Assembly (NCBI GenBank): GCA_035286465.1 | Contig: DATEDF010000085.1 | Span: 8,569 to 72,568, forward strand | Length of the DNA: 64,000 nt | Origin: Fen-1231 sp035286465 | Lineage (GTDB): Bacteria; Gemmatimonadota; Gemmatimonadetes; Gemmatimonadales; Gemmatimonadaceae | Direction of reading: 5' to 3' | In this document: positions 7,344 through 16,489 of the stretch, in pieces | Position numbering within the stretch: the stretch's first letter is position 1 | How the letters are laid out: every line of letters begins with the position of its first letter | Notes under the pieces: model-generated | Database searches by the model: none | What the model was told of the DNA's origin: nothing | The model's input: only the letters and a program-made list of their open reading frames with translations | Translations under genes and position numbers: made by a program

Positions 7344-9554
7344 ATGAATGCGCGCGTGGAGTCGTTCACGTACGACGACGACATCGTACGGAAGTTCCTC
7401 TTCGCCACGGTCATCTGGGGTCTCGTCGGGTTTCTGGTCGGGCTCGTCGTCGCGCTCGAGCTCGCGAACCCCGCGTTCAACGCCGGGCCGCTCCTGGCCT
7501 TCGGCCGGCTCCGGCCGCTTCACACGAACGCGGTGATCTTCGCGTTCGCGGGGAACGCGTTCTTCACGGGCGCCTACTGGTCCGCGCAGCGGCTGCTCAA
7601 GACGCGGATGTTCTCCGACGCGCTGAGCCGGATCCACTTCTGGGGCTGGCAGGCGATCATCGTCGCCGCCGTGCTCACGCTCCCGCTCGGGTTCACGCAG
7701 GCCAAGGAGTACGCCGAGCTCGAGTGGCCGATTGACGTCGCGATCGCCGTCGTGTGGGTGGTGTTCGCCGTGAACTTCTTCGGCACGCTGGCGACGCGGC
7801 GGGAGCGCCATCTCTACGTGGCGCTCTGGTTCTACATCGCGAGCATCGTGACGGTCGCGATTCTGCACATCTTCAACAACCTCGCGGTGCCGGCGGGGCC
7901 GCTGAAGAGCTACTCGATCTACGCGGGCGTGCAGGACGCGTTCATGCAGTGGTGGTACGGCCACAACGCGGTGGCGTTCTTCCTCACGACGCCCTTCCTC
8001 GGCCTGATGTACTACTTCCTGCCGAAGGCGGCGGAGCGGCCGGTGTTCAGCTACAAGCTGTCCATCCTGCACTTCTGGACGCTGATCTTCATCTACATCT
8101 GGGCCGGCCCGCACCATCTGCACTACACCGCGCTCCCCGACTGGGCCTCGACGCTCGGCATGCTCTTTTCGCTGATGCTCCTCGCGCCCTCCTGGGGCGG
8201 GATGATCAACGGGCTGCTCACGCTGCGCGGCGCGTGGCACAAGGTGGTGGACGAGCCGGTGCTCAAGTTCTTCGTCGTCGCGGTCACCGCGTACGGCATG
8301 AGCACGTTCGAGGGGCCGATGCTCGCGATCAAGTCGGTGAACTCGCTGGCGCACTACACCGACTGGGTGATCGCCCACGTCCACACCGGGGCGCTCGGGT
8401 GGAACGGGTTCCTCACCTTCGGGATGGTGTACTGGCTGGCGCCGCGGCTCTTCCAGACGCCGCTGTACAGCAAGCGGCTCGCGGAGACGCACTTCTGGAT
8501 CGCGAGTTTCGGCATCCTGCTGTACGTCACGGCGATCTACAGCGCCGGCATCACGCAGGGGCTGATGTGGCGCGCCTTCGACGAGACGGGGCGCCTGCAG
8601 TATCCCGACTTCGTCGAGACGACGATGCGGCTCCTGCCGATGTACTGGGTGCGCGTGGCGGGCGGGACGCTCTTCATCGTCGGCGCGGTGCTCTTCCTGT
8701 ACAACGTCGTGATGACGTGGCGCCGGCGCCCCGCGCAGTATGCCGTGCCGGTGATTCAGGCCCCGCGGCTCGCCGAGGCGCCGCGGCCCGCGCCGGAGCC
8801 CGTGGCGGCGCCGGCCGGCGCCTGGGCACGCTTCACCGGCATGGTCTGGCACCGCACCTGGGAGCGCCTCCCGCTCACCTTCACCGTGCTCGTCGCGGTG
8901 GCCGTGATCGTCGCGTCGCTCTTCGAGATCCTCCCCACCTTCCTCATCCGCTCGAACGTGCCGACGATCGCGAGCGTGAGGCCGCTCACTCCGCTCGAGC
9001 TCGCAGGCCGCGACCTCTACATCCGCGAAGGGTGCTTCAACTGCCACTCGCAGATGATCCGCCCGTTCCGTCACGAGACGGAACGCTACGGGGAGTATTC
9101 GAAGCCGGGCGAGTCGGTGTACGAGCATCCATTCCTGTGGGGCTCGCGGCGCATCGGCCCCGACCTCGCGCGCGCGGGCGGCAAGTACCCGCCGCTCTGG
9201 CACGTGCGGCACATGGCCGACCCGCGCGCAATCGCGCCGAAGTCCATCATGCCGCCGTACCCGCAGCTCGAGACGAACCTGCTCGACTTCGACGGCATCC
9301 AGAAGCGCGTGGACGCGATGGCGATGCTCGGCGTGCCCTATGGGGACGCGGTGCGGCGCGCGAGTGCGCTCGCGCGCGCGCAGGCCGCCACGCTCGCCAC
9401 CGACATCGAGAAGGCCGGCGGTCCCGCCGGCCTCGCCGACCGCGAGATCACGGCGCTTGTCGCGTACCTCGAGCGGCTCGGCACCGACCTCGCGCGGCCC
9501 ACGGGGGTCGCGCGCGCGACGAAGCCGCCTCCCGCCTCCCCCGGGGGGAAGTGA
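7344..9554 (+). CDS. ccoNO: cbb3 cytochrome c oxidase, fused subunits I and II (CcoN-CcoO)
   Basis: Catalytic core of the high-affinity cbb3 terminal oxidase in the inner membrane. Residues 1-460 are CcoN: CuB and haem ligands appear in YGHNAVAF (about 205), GPHHLHYT (about 256) and AHVHTGALGWNG (about 345). After a Pro/Ala linker and one membrane helix (about 510-530) comes CcoO, with a single haem c site EGCFNCHSQMIRP near residue 563. In proteobacteria these are two genes; here they are one 736-residue chain. It is the first gene of the oxidase operon, and the ATG at 7344 follows a 96-base gap after the ATPase. Confidence 0.96.
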   Translation: MNARVESFTYDDDIVRKFLFATVIWGLVGFLVGLVVALELANPAFNAGPLLAFGRLRPLHTNAVIFAFAGNAFFTGAYWSAQRLLKTRMFSDALSRIHFWGWQAIIVAAVLTLPLGFTQAKEYAELEWPIDVAIAVVWVVFAVNFFGTLATRRERHLYVALWFYIASIVTVAILHIFNNLAVPAGPLKSYSIYAGVQDAFMQWWYGHNAVAFFLTTPFLGLMYYFLPKAAERPVFSYKLSILHFWTLIFIYIWAGPHHLHYTALPDWASTLGMLFSLMLLAPSWGGMINGLLTLRGAWHKVVDEPVLKFFVVAVTAYGMSTFEGPMLAIKSVNSLAHYTDWVIAHVHTGALGWNGFLTFGMVYWLAPRLFQTPLYSKRLAETHFWIASFGILLYVTAIYSAGITQGLMWRAFDETGRLQYPDFVETTMRLLPMYWVRVAGGTLFIVGAVLFLYNVVMTWRRRPAQYAVPVIQAPRLAEAPRPAPEPVAAPAGAWARFTGMVWHRTWERLPLTFTVLVAVAVIVASLFEILPTFLIRSNVPTIASVRPLTPLELAGRDLYIREGCFNCHSQMIRPFRHETERYGEYSKPGESVYEHPFLWGSRRIGPDLARAGGKYPPLWHVRHMADPRAIAPKSIMPPYPQLETNLLDFDGIQKRVDAMAMLGVPYGDAVRRASALARAQAATLATDIEKAGGPAGLADREITALVAYLERLGTDLARPTGVARATKPPPASPGGK

Positions 9555-9555
9555 C

Positions 9556-9771
9556 ATGCTCCGGCTCTCCGACGCGGTGGGCGCCGCCGGCCTCGCCGAC
9601 TACGCGATCGTCGCGCTCGTCCTGTTCTTCTTCGCCTTCCTCCTCCTCCTCATCAGGATCCTCACGCCCGCGCGCGCCGCCCACGACGAGCGCGCGAGGT
9701 GGATGCCGCTCGACGACGGCACGCCGACGCCCCCACCCGCGCGTGAGGATCCGCGAGGTGACGCCCCATGA
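9556..9771 (+). CDS. ccoQ: CcoQ-like small membrane subunit
   Basis: A 71-residue peptide with one hydrophobic helix (ADYAIVALVLFFFAFLLLLI, about residues 13-32) followed by a charged tail. It starts one base after the ccoNO stop and overlaps ccoP by four bases (ATGA). Size, topology and position match CcoQ, which stabilises the cbb3 complex. Sequence identity to known CcoQ is not visible to me, so the name rests mainly on context. Confidence 0.7.
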   Translation: MLRLSDAVGAAGLADYAIVALVLFFFAFLLLLIRILTPARAAHDERARWMPLDDGTPTPPPAREDPRGDAP

Positions 9772-10388
9772 CACACCCCGGTGACGACCGTCTGATGACG
9801 GACCACGAGTACGACGGAATCCGGGAGTACGACAACCCGCTGCCACGCTGGTGGGTGCTCCTTTTCATCGCCACGATCCTCTTCGCTCCGATCTACTATC
9901 TCGCACCCGGCGACGCGGGCCACGGCGCGAAGAAGGAACAGATGTACGAGAAGGAGATGGCCGCCTATCGCGCGCGGCACCCGGAAGAGGGCGGCGGCGC
10001 CCCGACGCTCACGGCCGAACGGATGGCCGCGATCGTCGCCGACCCCGCGGAGGTCGCGCGCGGGAAGACGCTCTTCGCGGCGAACTGCGCCGCGTGCCAC
10101 CGTGCCGACGGCGGCGGGCTCATCGGGCCGAACCTCACGGACGACTTCTGGCTCCACGGCGGCACGCCGCTCGAGGTGCGGAACACGATCTGGAACGGGG
10201 TGCTCGCGAAGGGGATGCCGCCGTGGGGCCGGCTGCTGAAGCCGGACGAGGTCGGCGCGCTCACCGCGTTCGTGCGGTCGCTGCGCGGCGCGCGCCCGCC
10301 GAACCCCAAGGCGTCCGAGGGCGTGGCCGTGAAGCCGGACGGCACGCCGGCGGACGGCGGCGCCGCGACGAAACCGAAGGGCGGATGA
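9768..10388 (+). CDS. ccoP: cbb3 oxidase subunit III (CcoP), mono-haem
   Basis: Membrane-anchored c-type cytochrome that passes electrons to CcoO/CcoN. The N-terminus has the family signature YDGIREYDNPLPRWW followed by one membrane helix. Only one haem-binding motif is present (NCAACH, near residue 106), with a distal Met probably in AKGMPPWG. Classical CcoP has two haem c domains, so this 206-residue protein lacks one. The C-terminal 35 residues are Pro/Ala/Lys/Gly-rich. The start overlaps ccoQ and the stop overlaps ccoG, indicating tight co-translation. Confidence 0.92.
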   Translation: MTHPGDDRLMTDHEYDGIREYDNPLPRWWVLLFIATILFAPIYYLAPGDAGHGAKKEQMYEKEMAAYRARHPEEGGGAPTLTAERMAAIVADPAEVARGKTLFAANCAACHRADGGGLIGPNLTDDFWLHGGTPLEVRNTIWNGVLAKGMPPWGRLLKPDEVGALTAFVRSLRGARPPNPKASEGVAVKPDGTPADGGAATKPKGG

Positions 10389-11824
10389 CCGCGCCCGCGG
10401 CCGCCGGTCGCGTCCTGGCGACGCTCAACGCCGACGGCTCCCGCCGCTGGATCCGGCCGAAGCCGGCGGTGGGCCGCTACTTCCGGCACCGCCGGGCCGT
10501 CGCGTACGGCCTCATGGTGCTCTTTCTCGCGATCCCGCTCTTCCGCCTTCGCGGGAAGCCGCTGATGCTGCTCGATGTGCCACGGCGCGAGTTCACGTTC
10601 TTCGGCACCACCTTCCTCCCGACCGACACGCTCCTCCTGATGCTCCTCGGCCTGAGCATCCTGATCGGGATCTTCCTCCTCACGGCGCTCTTCGGCCGTG
10701 TCTGGTGCGGCTGGGCGTGCCCGCAGACCGTGTACATGGAGTACCTCTTCCGGCCCATCGAGCGGCTCGTCGAGGGCGGGTGGAACCGGTCGCGGCTGCT
10801 CGACGAGCAGCGGCGGCACTTCCATCCGCGTCGGCTCGTCACGCACGCGATCAGCGTCGTGCTCGCGCTCGTGCTCGCGCACACCTTCCTCGCCTATTTC
10901 GTCGGAACCGAGGCGCTCGCGCGCTGGGTCAGGCAGTCGCCCTACGAGCACCCCGTTCCCTTCCTCGTGATGGCGGTGACGAGCGCGCTCGTCCTCCTCG
11001 ATTTCGCCTGGTTCCGCGAGCAGACGTGCATCGTCGCCTGCCCGTACGGCCGGTGGCAGTCGGTGCTGCTCGACGAGCAGTCGCTCATCATCGCCTACGA
11101 CCCGAAGCGCGGCGAACCGCGCGGCCACCGCCCGCACCGGGCCGAGGTCCCCGGGCTCGGCGATTGCGTGGATTGCGGCGCGTGCGTGCTCACCTGCCCC
11201 ACGGGGATTGACATCCGCTCCGGGCTCCAGATGGAGTGCATCCATTGCACGCAGTGCGCCGACGCGTGCGACGCGGTGATGGCGAAGCTCGGCAAGCCGC
11301 CCGGGCTCATCCGCTACACCTCGCGGGAGGCGCTCGCCGGGCGCGCGCGCCGTCTGCTCAGGCCGCGCACGGTGCTCTATCCGCTCGCGTTCCTCGTCTG
11401 CTTCGGGAGCTTCGTCGCCGTGCTCGGCACGCAGCCCGGGGCGGACGTGACGCTCCTCGGCGCGATCGGGGAGCCGTTCACGCTCGAGCCCGACGGTTCC
11501 GTCGTGAACCAGGTGCGCGTGAAGATCACCAACCGCGCGCGCGGCGAGCGCCGCTACACCGTCGAGCTGCTCGGCGCCGGGCCGGCGCGCGTGCTGGCGC
11601 CCGAGCTCCCGCTCGCCGTCCGGAGCGGACGCACCGCCACGACGAGCCTGTTCGTGATCCTCCCGCCGTCGGCGTTTCGCGACCACGAGCGGGACGTGCG
11701 CTTCCGCGTCTCCGACGGCGCGGGCTTCACGGAGGAGTATCGCTGGCGTCTGCGCGGCCCGGACGCGCGCGAGGAGCGCGAGGAGCGCGAGGAGCGGGAG
11801 AAGCGCGAGGAGCGGGCGAAATGA
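10385..11824 (+). CDS. ccoG: CcoG, polyferredoxin assembly factor for cbb3 oxidase
   Basis: A membrane protein of the FixG/CcoG family, linked to reduction of copper for cbb3 assembly. Cysteine motifs are CGWACPQTVYMEY (near 108), CIVACPYGRW (near 214), the ferredoxin loop CVDCGACVLTCP (near 260) and CIHCTQCADAC (near 285), enough for two 4Fe-4S clusters. Several membrane helices surround them, and an Ig-like periplasmic domain ends the protein. The extreme C-terminus is a run of EER/EKR repeats (11765-11818), probably a slippage product. It overlaps ccoP and ccoH by four bases each. Confidence 0.93.
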   Translation: MTAPAAAGRVLATLNADGSRRWIRPKPAVGRYFRHRRAVAYGLMVLFLAIPLFRLRGKPLMLLDVPRREFTFFGTTFLPTDTLLLMLLGLSILIGIFLLTALFGRVWCGWACPQTVYMEYLFRPIERLVEGGWNRSRLLDEQRRHFHPRRLVTHAISVVLALVLAHTFLAYFVGTEALARWVRQSPYEHPVPFLVMAVTSALVLLDFAWFREQTCIVACPYGRWQSVLLDEQSLIIAYDPKRGEPRGHRPHRAEVPGLGDCVDCGACVLTCPTGIDIRSGLQMECIHCTQCADACDAVMAKLGKPPGLIRYTSREALAGRARRLLRPRTVLYPLAFLVCFGSFVAVLGTQPGADVTLLGAIGEPFTLEPDGSVVNQVRVKITNRARGERRYTVELLGAGPARVLAPELPLAVRSGRTATTSLFVILPPSAFRDHERDVRFRVSDGAGFTEEYRWRLRGPDAREEREEREEREKREERAK

Positions 11825-12303
11825 AGAAGGGATGGTACTGGCCCTGGATCGTGGCCGCCCTCCTCGTCGCCACCGCCGCCGGCCAGGGGATCCTCTTCTA
11901 CGCGGCCACGCACGACGCCTCGATGGCGATCGAGCCCGACTACTACCGGAAGGCGGTCGCGTGGGACGCGCAGCGCGCGCGCGACTCGGTGAGCGCGGCG
12001 CTCGGGTGGACCGCCACGGGCGAGCTCCGCGCGCCGGACTCCACGGGGGCCGAGGTGGCGGTGCGCCTCGCCGACGCCGACGGCGCGCCGCTCGGCGGGG
12101 CGCGCGTGCGCGTGACGGCGATCCACAATCTCGAGGGCGCGCGCCGCGTGGAGGGTGCGCTGCCGGAGCGGACCGCCGGGACCTACGCAGCAAAGCTGCC
12201 GCTCAGGCGCGCGGGGCTGTGGGAGCTGCGGATTGACGCGCATCGGGGGCGCGATCACTTCACCGCCACGGTGCGTACCGACGCGCCGAGGGACGCCCGA
12301 TGA
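11821..12303 (+). CDS. ccoH: CcoH/FixH family protein
   Basis: A 160-residue protein with one N-terminal membrane anchor (WPWIVAALLVATAAGQGILFYA) and a periplasmic beta domain of the FixH type. The motif AIEPDYYRKAVAWDAQ directly after the helix is typical of FixH. The family is needed for assembly or stability of cbb3 oxidase. The ATG overlaps the ccoG stop, and the TGA overlaps the next ATG. Confidence 0.88.
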   Translation: MKKGWYWPWIVAALLVATAAGQGILFYAATHDASMAIEPDYYRKAVAWDAQRARDSVSAALGWTATGELRAPDSTGAEVAVRLADADGAPLGGARVRVTAIHNLEGARRVEGALPERTAGTYAAKLPLRRAGLWELRIDAHRGRDHFTATVRTDAPRDAR

Positions 12304-13028
12304 CGGCGCTCGTCGTGTCGGTCTTCGTGGCCGCGCTCCTCGGGAGCGTTCATTGCGCCGGGATGTGCGGCGGCCTCGCCTGTTTTGTCGCGGGGAGCGC
12401 CGACGCGCGAGCGACCGCCGCGTACAACGGCGGGCGGCTGCTCTCGTATCTGGCGCTGGGCGTCGTCGCGGGCGCGGCGGGCGCGGGCTTCGACCGCGTG
12501 GGGATGATCGCCGGCATCGCGCGCCCGGCGGCGATCGTGGCCGGGTTCCTGATGATCGTCTGGGGCGGCGCGACCGCGGTCGCCGCCGCGGGCGCGCGCG
12601 TGCCGGTGCTCTCCACGCCCGCGGGCGCCGGCCGTGCGCTGGCCCGCGCGCTCCGCGTGGTCCGCGATCGGCCGCCGGCCCAGCGCGGGCTCGTCCTCGG
12701 CGTGCTCACCCCGCTCCTTCCCTGCGGCTGGCTCTACGCGTTCGTCGTCACGGCCGCGGCCGCGGGGACGCCGCTCGCCGGCGCACTCGTGATGGGGGCC
12801 TTCTGGCTTGGCACCGTGCCGGTGATGGCGGCGCTCGGCCTCGGGCTTCAGCGCGCCTCCGGGCCGCTGCGGCGGCGGCTGCCGGCGCTGGCCGCCGCGG
12901 CCCTCATCGTGATCGGGCTCCTCACCATCACCGGCAGGTTCGTCGCCGCGCGCACACACGCGCCCGCTGCCGCGCATCCCGCGCCTCGCGCGATCGTCGC
13001 CCCCGATGGCCACGCTGCTCGCAGCTGA
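12300..13028 (+). CDS. Sulfite exporter TauE/SafE-like membrane protein of the cbb3 cluster
   Basis: A 242-residue polytopic membrane protein related to the UreH/DsbD-transmembrane group that regularly accompanies ccoGHIS genes. GSVHCAGMCGGL near residue 18 and TPLLPCGWLYAF near residue 140 carry paired cysteines in membrane helices, as in DsbD-type thiol or copper carriers. A role in copper or electron transfer for oxidase maturation is inferred from context. Its end overlaps the ccoI start by 23 bases. Confidence 0.8.
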   Translation: MTALVVSVFVAALLGSVHCAGMCGGLACFVAGSADARATAAYNGGRLLSYLALGVVAGAAGAGFDRVGMIAGIARPAAIVAGFLMIVWGGATAVAAAGARVPVLSTPAGAGRALARALRVVRDRPPAQRGLVLGVLTPLLPCGWLYAFVVTAAAAGTPLAGALVMGAFWLGTVPVMAALGLGLQRASGPLRRRLPALAAAALIVIGLLTITGRFVAARTHAPAAAHPAPRAIVAPDGHAARS

Positions 13029-15534
13029 GCGCGCAGGCCCCGCGCAGGCCGCGCCGGCCGCGCCGGCCGCGGACGAAGCGCGCACGTCCTGCGCCCACTG
13101 CGGGCTCCCGGTCCCGCCGGGATTCGCGGTTGCCGGCTCCGCGCGGCCCTTCTGCTGCGCCGGGTGCCGGACCGCGTTCGCCATCATCCACGCGCACGGC
13201 CTGGCGGAGTACTACGGCTTCGCGGAGCGCCGCGAGGCCCCGGTGACGCCGAGCGGGCGCCGGTACGAGGAATTCGACCACGAGACCTTTCGCGCCTTGT
13301 ACGTGCGCTCGCGGGGCGACGGGCTCTCGGAGACCGACCTGTACCTCGAGGGCGTGCACTGCGCCTCGTGCGTGTGGCTCATCGAGCGCGTGCCGCTGGC
13401 GATGAGCGGCGTCGCGCGCGCCGAGCTTGACGTGGGACGGTCGCTCGCGCACGTCGTGTGGGACCCGACACGCACAACGCTCTCGACGGTCGCGCGCTTC
13501 CTCGACGCGCTCGGCTACGCGCCGCATCCGTTCCGGGGCGTGAAGGCCGACGCGATGCGACGGCGGGAGGATCGCGCCGCGCTCACGAACATCGGCATCG
13601 CCGGCGCGATCGCCGGCAACGTGATGCTCATCGCGCTCGCGATCTACGCCGGCTGGTTCGGCGGGATCGAGCGCGAGTTCGAGCGCTATTTCCGGTGGTG
13701 GAGCTTCCTCCTCACGACGCCGGCGATCCTCGGCCCCGGCCGCGTGTTCTTCCGGGGCGCGTGGGGCGCACTGCGCGCCCGGGCGCTGCACATGGACGTG
13801 CCGATCGCGCTCGCGCTCGCGGCGGGCTACCTGCGCGGCGCGGCCAACACCGTGCGGGACAGCGGACCGGTGTACTTCGACGGCGTCGTCACGCTCATCT
13901 TCCTCCTCCTCGTGGGGCGCTTCCTCCAGCGGCGGGCGCAGCGCGCGGCGACGGACAGCGCGGAGCTCCTCTTCGCGCTGGCGCCCTCCACGGCGCGCGT
14001 GGTCGAGGAGAGCGGCGCGGTGCGCGAGGTGCCCGTCGAGGCGGTGCTGCCCGGCGCCGTGCTCGACGTGCGCGCCGGCGACACGCTCGCCGCCGACGGC
14101 GTGGTCACCGAGGGGCGCTCGGCGCTGGACCTCGCGCTGCTCACGGGCGAGTCGCGGCCGGTCGCCGCAGCCGCGGGCGACGCGGTGTTCGCCGGCACCG
14201 TGAACCTGAGCGCGCCGCTTCGCGTGCGGGTCACCGGCGCGGGCGAGGCGAGCCGGCTCGGCCGCCTCCTCCGGGACGTCGAGGAGAGCGCGCGTCGCCG
14301 CGCGCCGATCGTGCGGCTCGCCGACCGCCTGGCGGGCGTGTTCGTCGCGGTCGTGCTGGCGCTCGCGGGCGTGACGTGGGCGCTCTGGTTCCCGCGCGAT
14401 CCCGCGCTGGCGCTCGACAACGCGATCGCGATGCTCATCGTCACCTGCCCCTGCGCGCTCGCGCTCGCGACGCCGCTCGCGATGACCGTGGCCATCGGGC
14501 GCGCCGCCCGCCAGGGGATCCTCATCAAGGGCGGCGACGCGCTGGAGCGGCTCGCCCGGCCGGGACGGCTGATCCTCGACAAGACGGGCACGCTCACCGA
14601 GGGGCGCCTGGCGCTGGTGGCGTGGGAGGGGCTCGACGAGGCGCGCGCGCTGGTGCTCGCGCTCGAGCGGCACTCCCGCCATCCCATCGCGCTCGCCCTC
14701 CAGCGCGCCTGGCCCGAGGTGCACGCGCCCACCGCGCAGCACGTCGTCGAGACGATCGGCGGCGGGCTCGAGGGGCGCGTGGGCGGCCGCCTGGTGGTGG
14801 TGGGCAAGCCGGCGTTCGTGCTCGCGCGCGGCGCGCACACGCCGCGCGTCCGCGCGCCCTTCGCCCCGCTCGACGAGGCGCTCTCGCCCGTGCTCGTCCG
14901 CGTCGCCGACGAGATCGTGGCGCGCGCCGCGTTCGGCGATCCGGTGCGCGCCGAGGCGAAGGAAGCGGTCGCCGAGCTGCGCGCGCGCGGCTGGCGCGTC
15001 TCCATCCTCTCGGGCGACGACCCGCGGGTCGTCGCCGCCGTCGCGCGCGCGGTCGGCGTCCCCGGACGCGACGCGCGGGGCGGCGCCACGCCCGAGGAGA
15101 AGCACGCCGAGGTGGAGCGCCTCGTCGCCAGGGTGCAGGGTGCCCTTGCAGGGGAGACGGTGGTGCAGGGTGCCGGTGCAGGGGAGACGGTGGTGATGGT
15201 CGGCGACGGCGTGAACGACGCCGCCGCGATCGCCGCCGCCTCGGTCGGCATCGGCGTGCGCGGCAGCGCCGAGGCGTCCCTTGCCGCGGCCGACGTCTAT
15301 CTCGCGCGCGGCGGGCTCGCGCCGCTGCTCGCGCTCGAGCGGGGTGCGCGGCGCACGCTGAACCTGATCCGCCTCGGCGTCGCGTTCTCGCTCGCCTACA
15401 ACGTGGCCGGCGCCGCGCTCGCGCTCACCGGGATGATTGATCCGCTCGTCGCCGCGATCGTGATGCCGGCCAGCTCGCTCACCGTCGTGCTCACCGCGTG
15501 GCACGGACGCACGTTCAGCGGAGCGGCCCCGTGA
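13006..15534 (+). CDS. ccoI: CcoI, copper-transporting P1B ATPase for cbb3 maturation
   Basis: An 842-residue copper exporter that supplies the cbb3 oxidase. The N-terminus has a Cys-rich finger (CAHC near 28, then CCAGC) typical of CcoI/FixI, then a heavy-metal domain with GVHCASC near 119. The membrane metal site is VTCPCAL near 480. The phosphorylation site is DKTGTLT near 524, and HSRHPIA supplies the HP motif. The hinge MVGDGVNDAA lies near 732. Directly before the hinge, residues about 709-729 are an in-frame duplicated 30-bp repeat (GAxAGETVVQ), which the family does not have. Confidence 0.95.
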   Translation: MATLLAAERAGPAQAAPAAPAADEARTSCAHCGLPVPPGFAVAGSARPFCCAGCRTAFAIIHAHGLAEYYGFAERREAPVTPSGRRYEEFDHETFRALYVRSRGDGLSETDLYLEGVHCASCVWLIERVPLAMSGVARAELDVGRSLAHVVWDPTRTTLSTVARFLDALGYAPHPFRGVKADAMRRREDRAALTNIGIAGAIAGNVMLIALAIYAGWFGGIEREFERYFRWWSFLLTTPAILGPGRVFFRGAWGALRARALHMDVPIALALAAGYLRGAANTVRDSGPVYFDGVVTLIFLLLVGRFLQRRAQRAATDSAELLFALAPSTARVVEESGAVREVPVEAVLPGAVLDVRAGDTLAADGVVTEGRSALDLALLTGESRPVAAAAGDAVFAGTVNLSAPLRVRVTGAGEASRLGRLLRDVEESARRRAPIVRLADRLAGVFVAVVLALAGVTWALWFPRDPALALDNAIAMLIVTCPCALALATPLAMTVAIGRAARQGILIKGGDALERLARPGRLILDKTGTLTEGRLALVAWEGLDEARALVLALERHSRHPIALALQRAWPEVHAPTAQHVVETIGGGLEGRVGGRLVVVGKPAFVLARGAHTPRVRAPFAPLDEALSPVLVRVADEIVARAAFGDPVRAEAKEAVAELRARGWRVSILSGDDPRVVAAVARAVGVPGRDARGGATPEEKHAEVERLVARVQGALAGETVVQGAGAGETVVMVGDGVNDAAAIAAASVGIGVRGSAEASLAAADVYLARGGLAPLLALERGARRTLNLIRLGVAFSLAYNVAGAALALTGMIDPLVAAIVMPASSLTVVLTAWHGRTFSGAAP
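15134..15193 (+). repeat. In-frame 30-bp tandem duplication inside ccoI
   Basis: Two 30-bp units (15134-15163 and 15164-15193) differ at only two positions and encode about 20 extra residues immediately before the conserved MVGDGVND hinge. The word content (GGTGCAG GGTGCCC TTGCAGG) is close to seven-base periodicity, like the intergenic elements in this window. Confidence 0.85.
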
Positions 15535-15731
15535 GCGTGCTCTTCGTGCTCGTGCCGGTCGCGCTCGCCATCGTCCTGGCGGCGGTGATCGCCTTCGCGT
15601 GGAGCGCGCGGAGCGGCCAGTTCGATGACCTCCGCACGCCGGCGCTCCGGCCGCTGATTGACGAGCCCCCGTCCGAGCCGGGAGCACCGCCAGTCGGCGA
15701 GGGGAATCGCCGGCCGGTGACAAGCGAGTAG
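15531..15731 (+). CDS. ccoS: CcoS, cbb3 oxidase assembly protein
   Basis: A 66-residue peptide with one N-terminal membrane helix, followed by WSARSGQFDDLRTPALRPLIDE, which matches the CcoS pattern (GQFDDL and a Pro-Ala-x-R-x-L/I tail). CcoS is needed for cofactor insertion into CcoN. The GTG at 15531 overlaps the ccoI stop (GTGA) and is preferred over longer in-frame starts inside ccoI. It is the last gene of the operon. Confidence 0.88.
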   Translation: MSVLFVLVPVALAIVLAAVIAFAWSARSGQFDDLRTPALRPLIDEPPSEPGAPPVGEGNRRPVTSE

Positions 15732-15879
15732 GTTATTCCGTTCCGCCGTGCGGACCAGCGCGCGCGCAGGACATCGTGAGCGGGCGCCCGTGACCGGTCC
15801 GCCGGCGCAGCCGCCGGCGCAGCCGAACAGAGCGGCCGGGTGTTGCGTATTGTTCGAGAACCGGAACCTGGAGCCCCCC

Positions 15880-16422
15880 ATGCGCACGCGCCTCCTCGCT
15901 TTCGTACTGCTCGCGACGATCCCGTCGCTCGTCCTCGCCCAGCGGGGCGGCCGGGGAGGCGGCGCTCGAAGCGGTGGTGCCGGCGCTTCGTTCTCACGCC
16001 TCCCGACCGTGAGTGACCTCCAGGATCTCAACCCCGCCGCGCGGCTCGTGGACCGGCGCAAGAAACTCACGCTCTCCGATTCGCTCGTGGACCAGCTCAA
16101 GGCGCTCGCGAAGACGATCAAGGACCGTAACGCCCCGGCCATCGCGATGTACGACTCGGTGCGCAAGCGTATCCGGGCACAGGAGGGGATTGACCTGACC
16201 ATGGCGCCGATGGGCGCGCAGCTCGAGGCGCAGCAGAACCAGCTCGGGATGCGCAATCTCCTCGCGCAGCTGCGAGCACAGCGGACGCAGGACATCCAGG
16301 AGACGCTCGCGCTCGTCCCGGAGGCGGTGAGGAAGCCGGTCGAGGAACTGATCACGGAACAGACGAAGGAGATGGACGAGATGATGCCGCGAGGCCGGGG
16401 CGGGCCGCCGCCCGGGGCGTAG
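15880..16422 (+). CDS. Secreted Spy/CpxP-like helical protein
   Basis: A 180-residue protein with a clear signal peptide (MRTRLLAFVLLATIPSLVLAQ, cleavage after AQ). A Gly-rich linker follows, then an all-helical charged domain: LTLSDSLVDQLKALAKTIKDRN, later MRNLLAQLRAQRTQDIQETL. The first motif resembles the LTxxQ helices of periplasmic Spy/CpxP/ZraP chaperones, but the match is loose. ATG 15880 is preceded by CCTGGAG. It is monocistronic, between the cbb3 operon and the HD gene. Specific function is unknown. Confidence 0.65.
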   Translation: MRTRLLAFVLLATIPSLVLAQRGGRGGGARSGGAGASFSRLPTVSDLQDLNPAARLVDRRKKLTLSDSLVDQLKALAKTIKDRNAPAIAMYDSVRKRIRAQEGIDLTMAPMGAQLEAQQNQLGMRNLLAQLRAQRTQDIQETLALVPEAVRKPVEELITEQTKEMDEMMPRGRGGPPPGA

Positions 16423-16489
16423 GCGGGACGCCGCGCCGGCGGTAGGGGGACGCTGCCTCCCCGCGGGCGCCCGCGGCCCCGGTTCGAGT

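Noticed and set aside
7257..9557. 766-residue minus-strand frame opposite ccoNO
   Set aside because: Arg/His/Glu-rich shadow of a certain gene caused by high GC at third positions.
12928..15723. 931-residue minus-strand frame opposite ccoI
   Set aside because: Composition is that of an antisense shadow with no domain, and ccoI is unambiguous.
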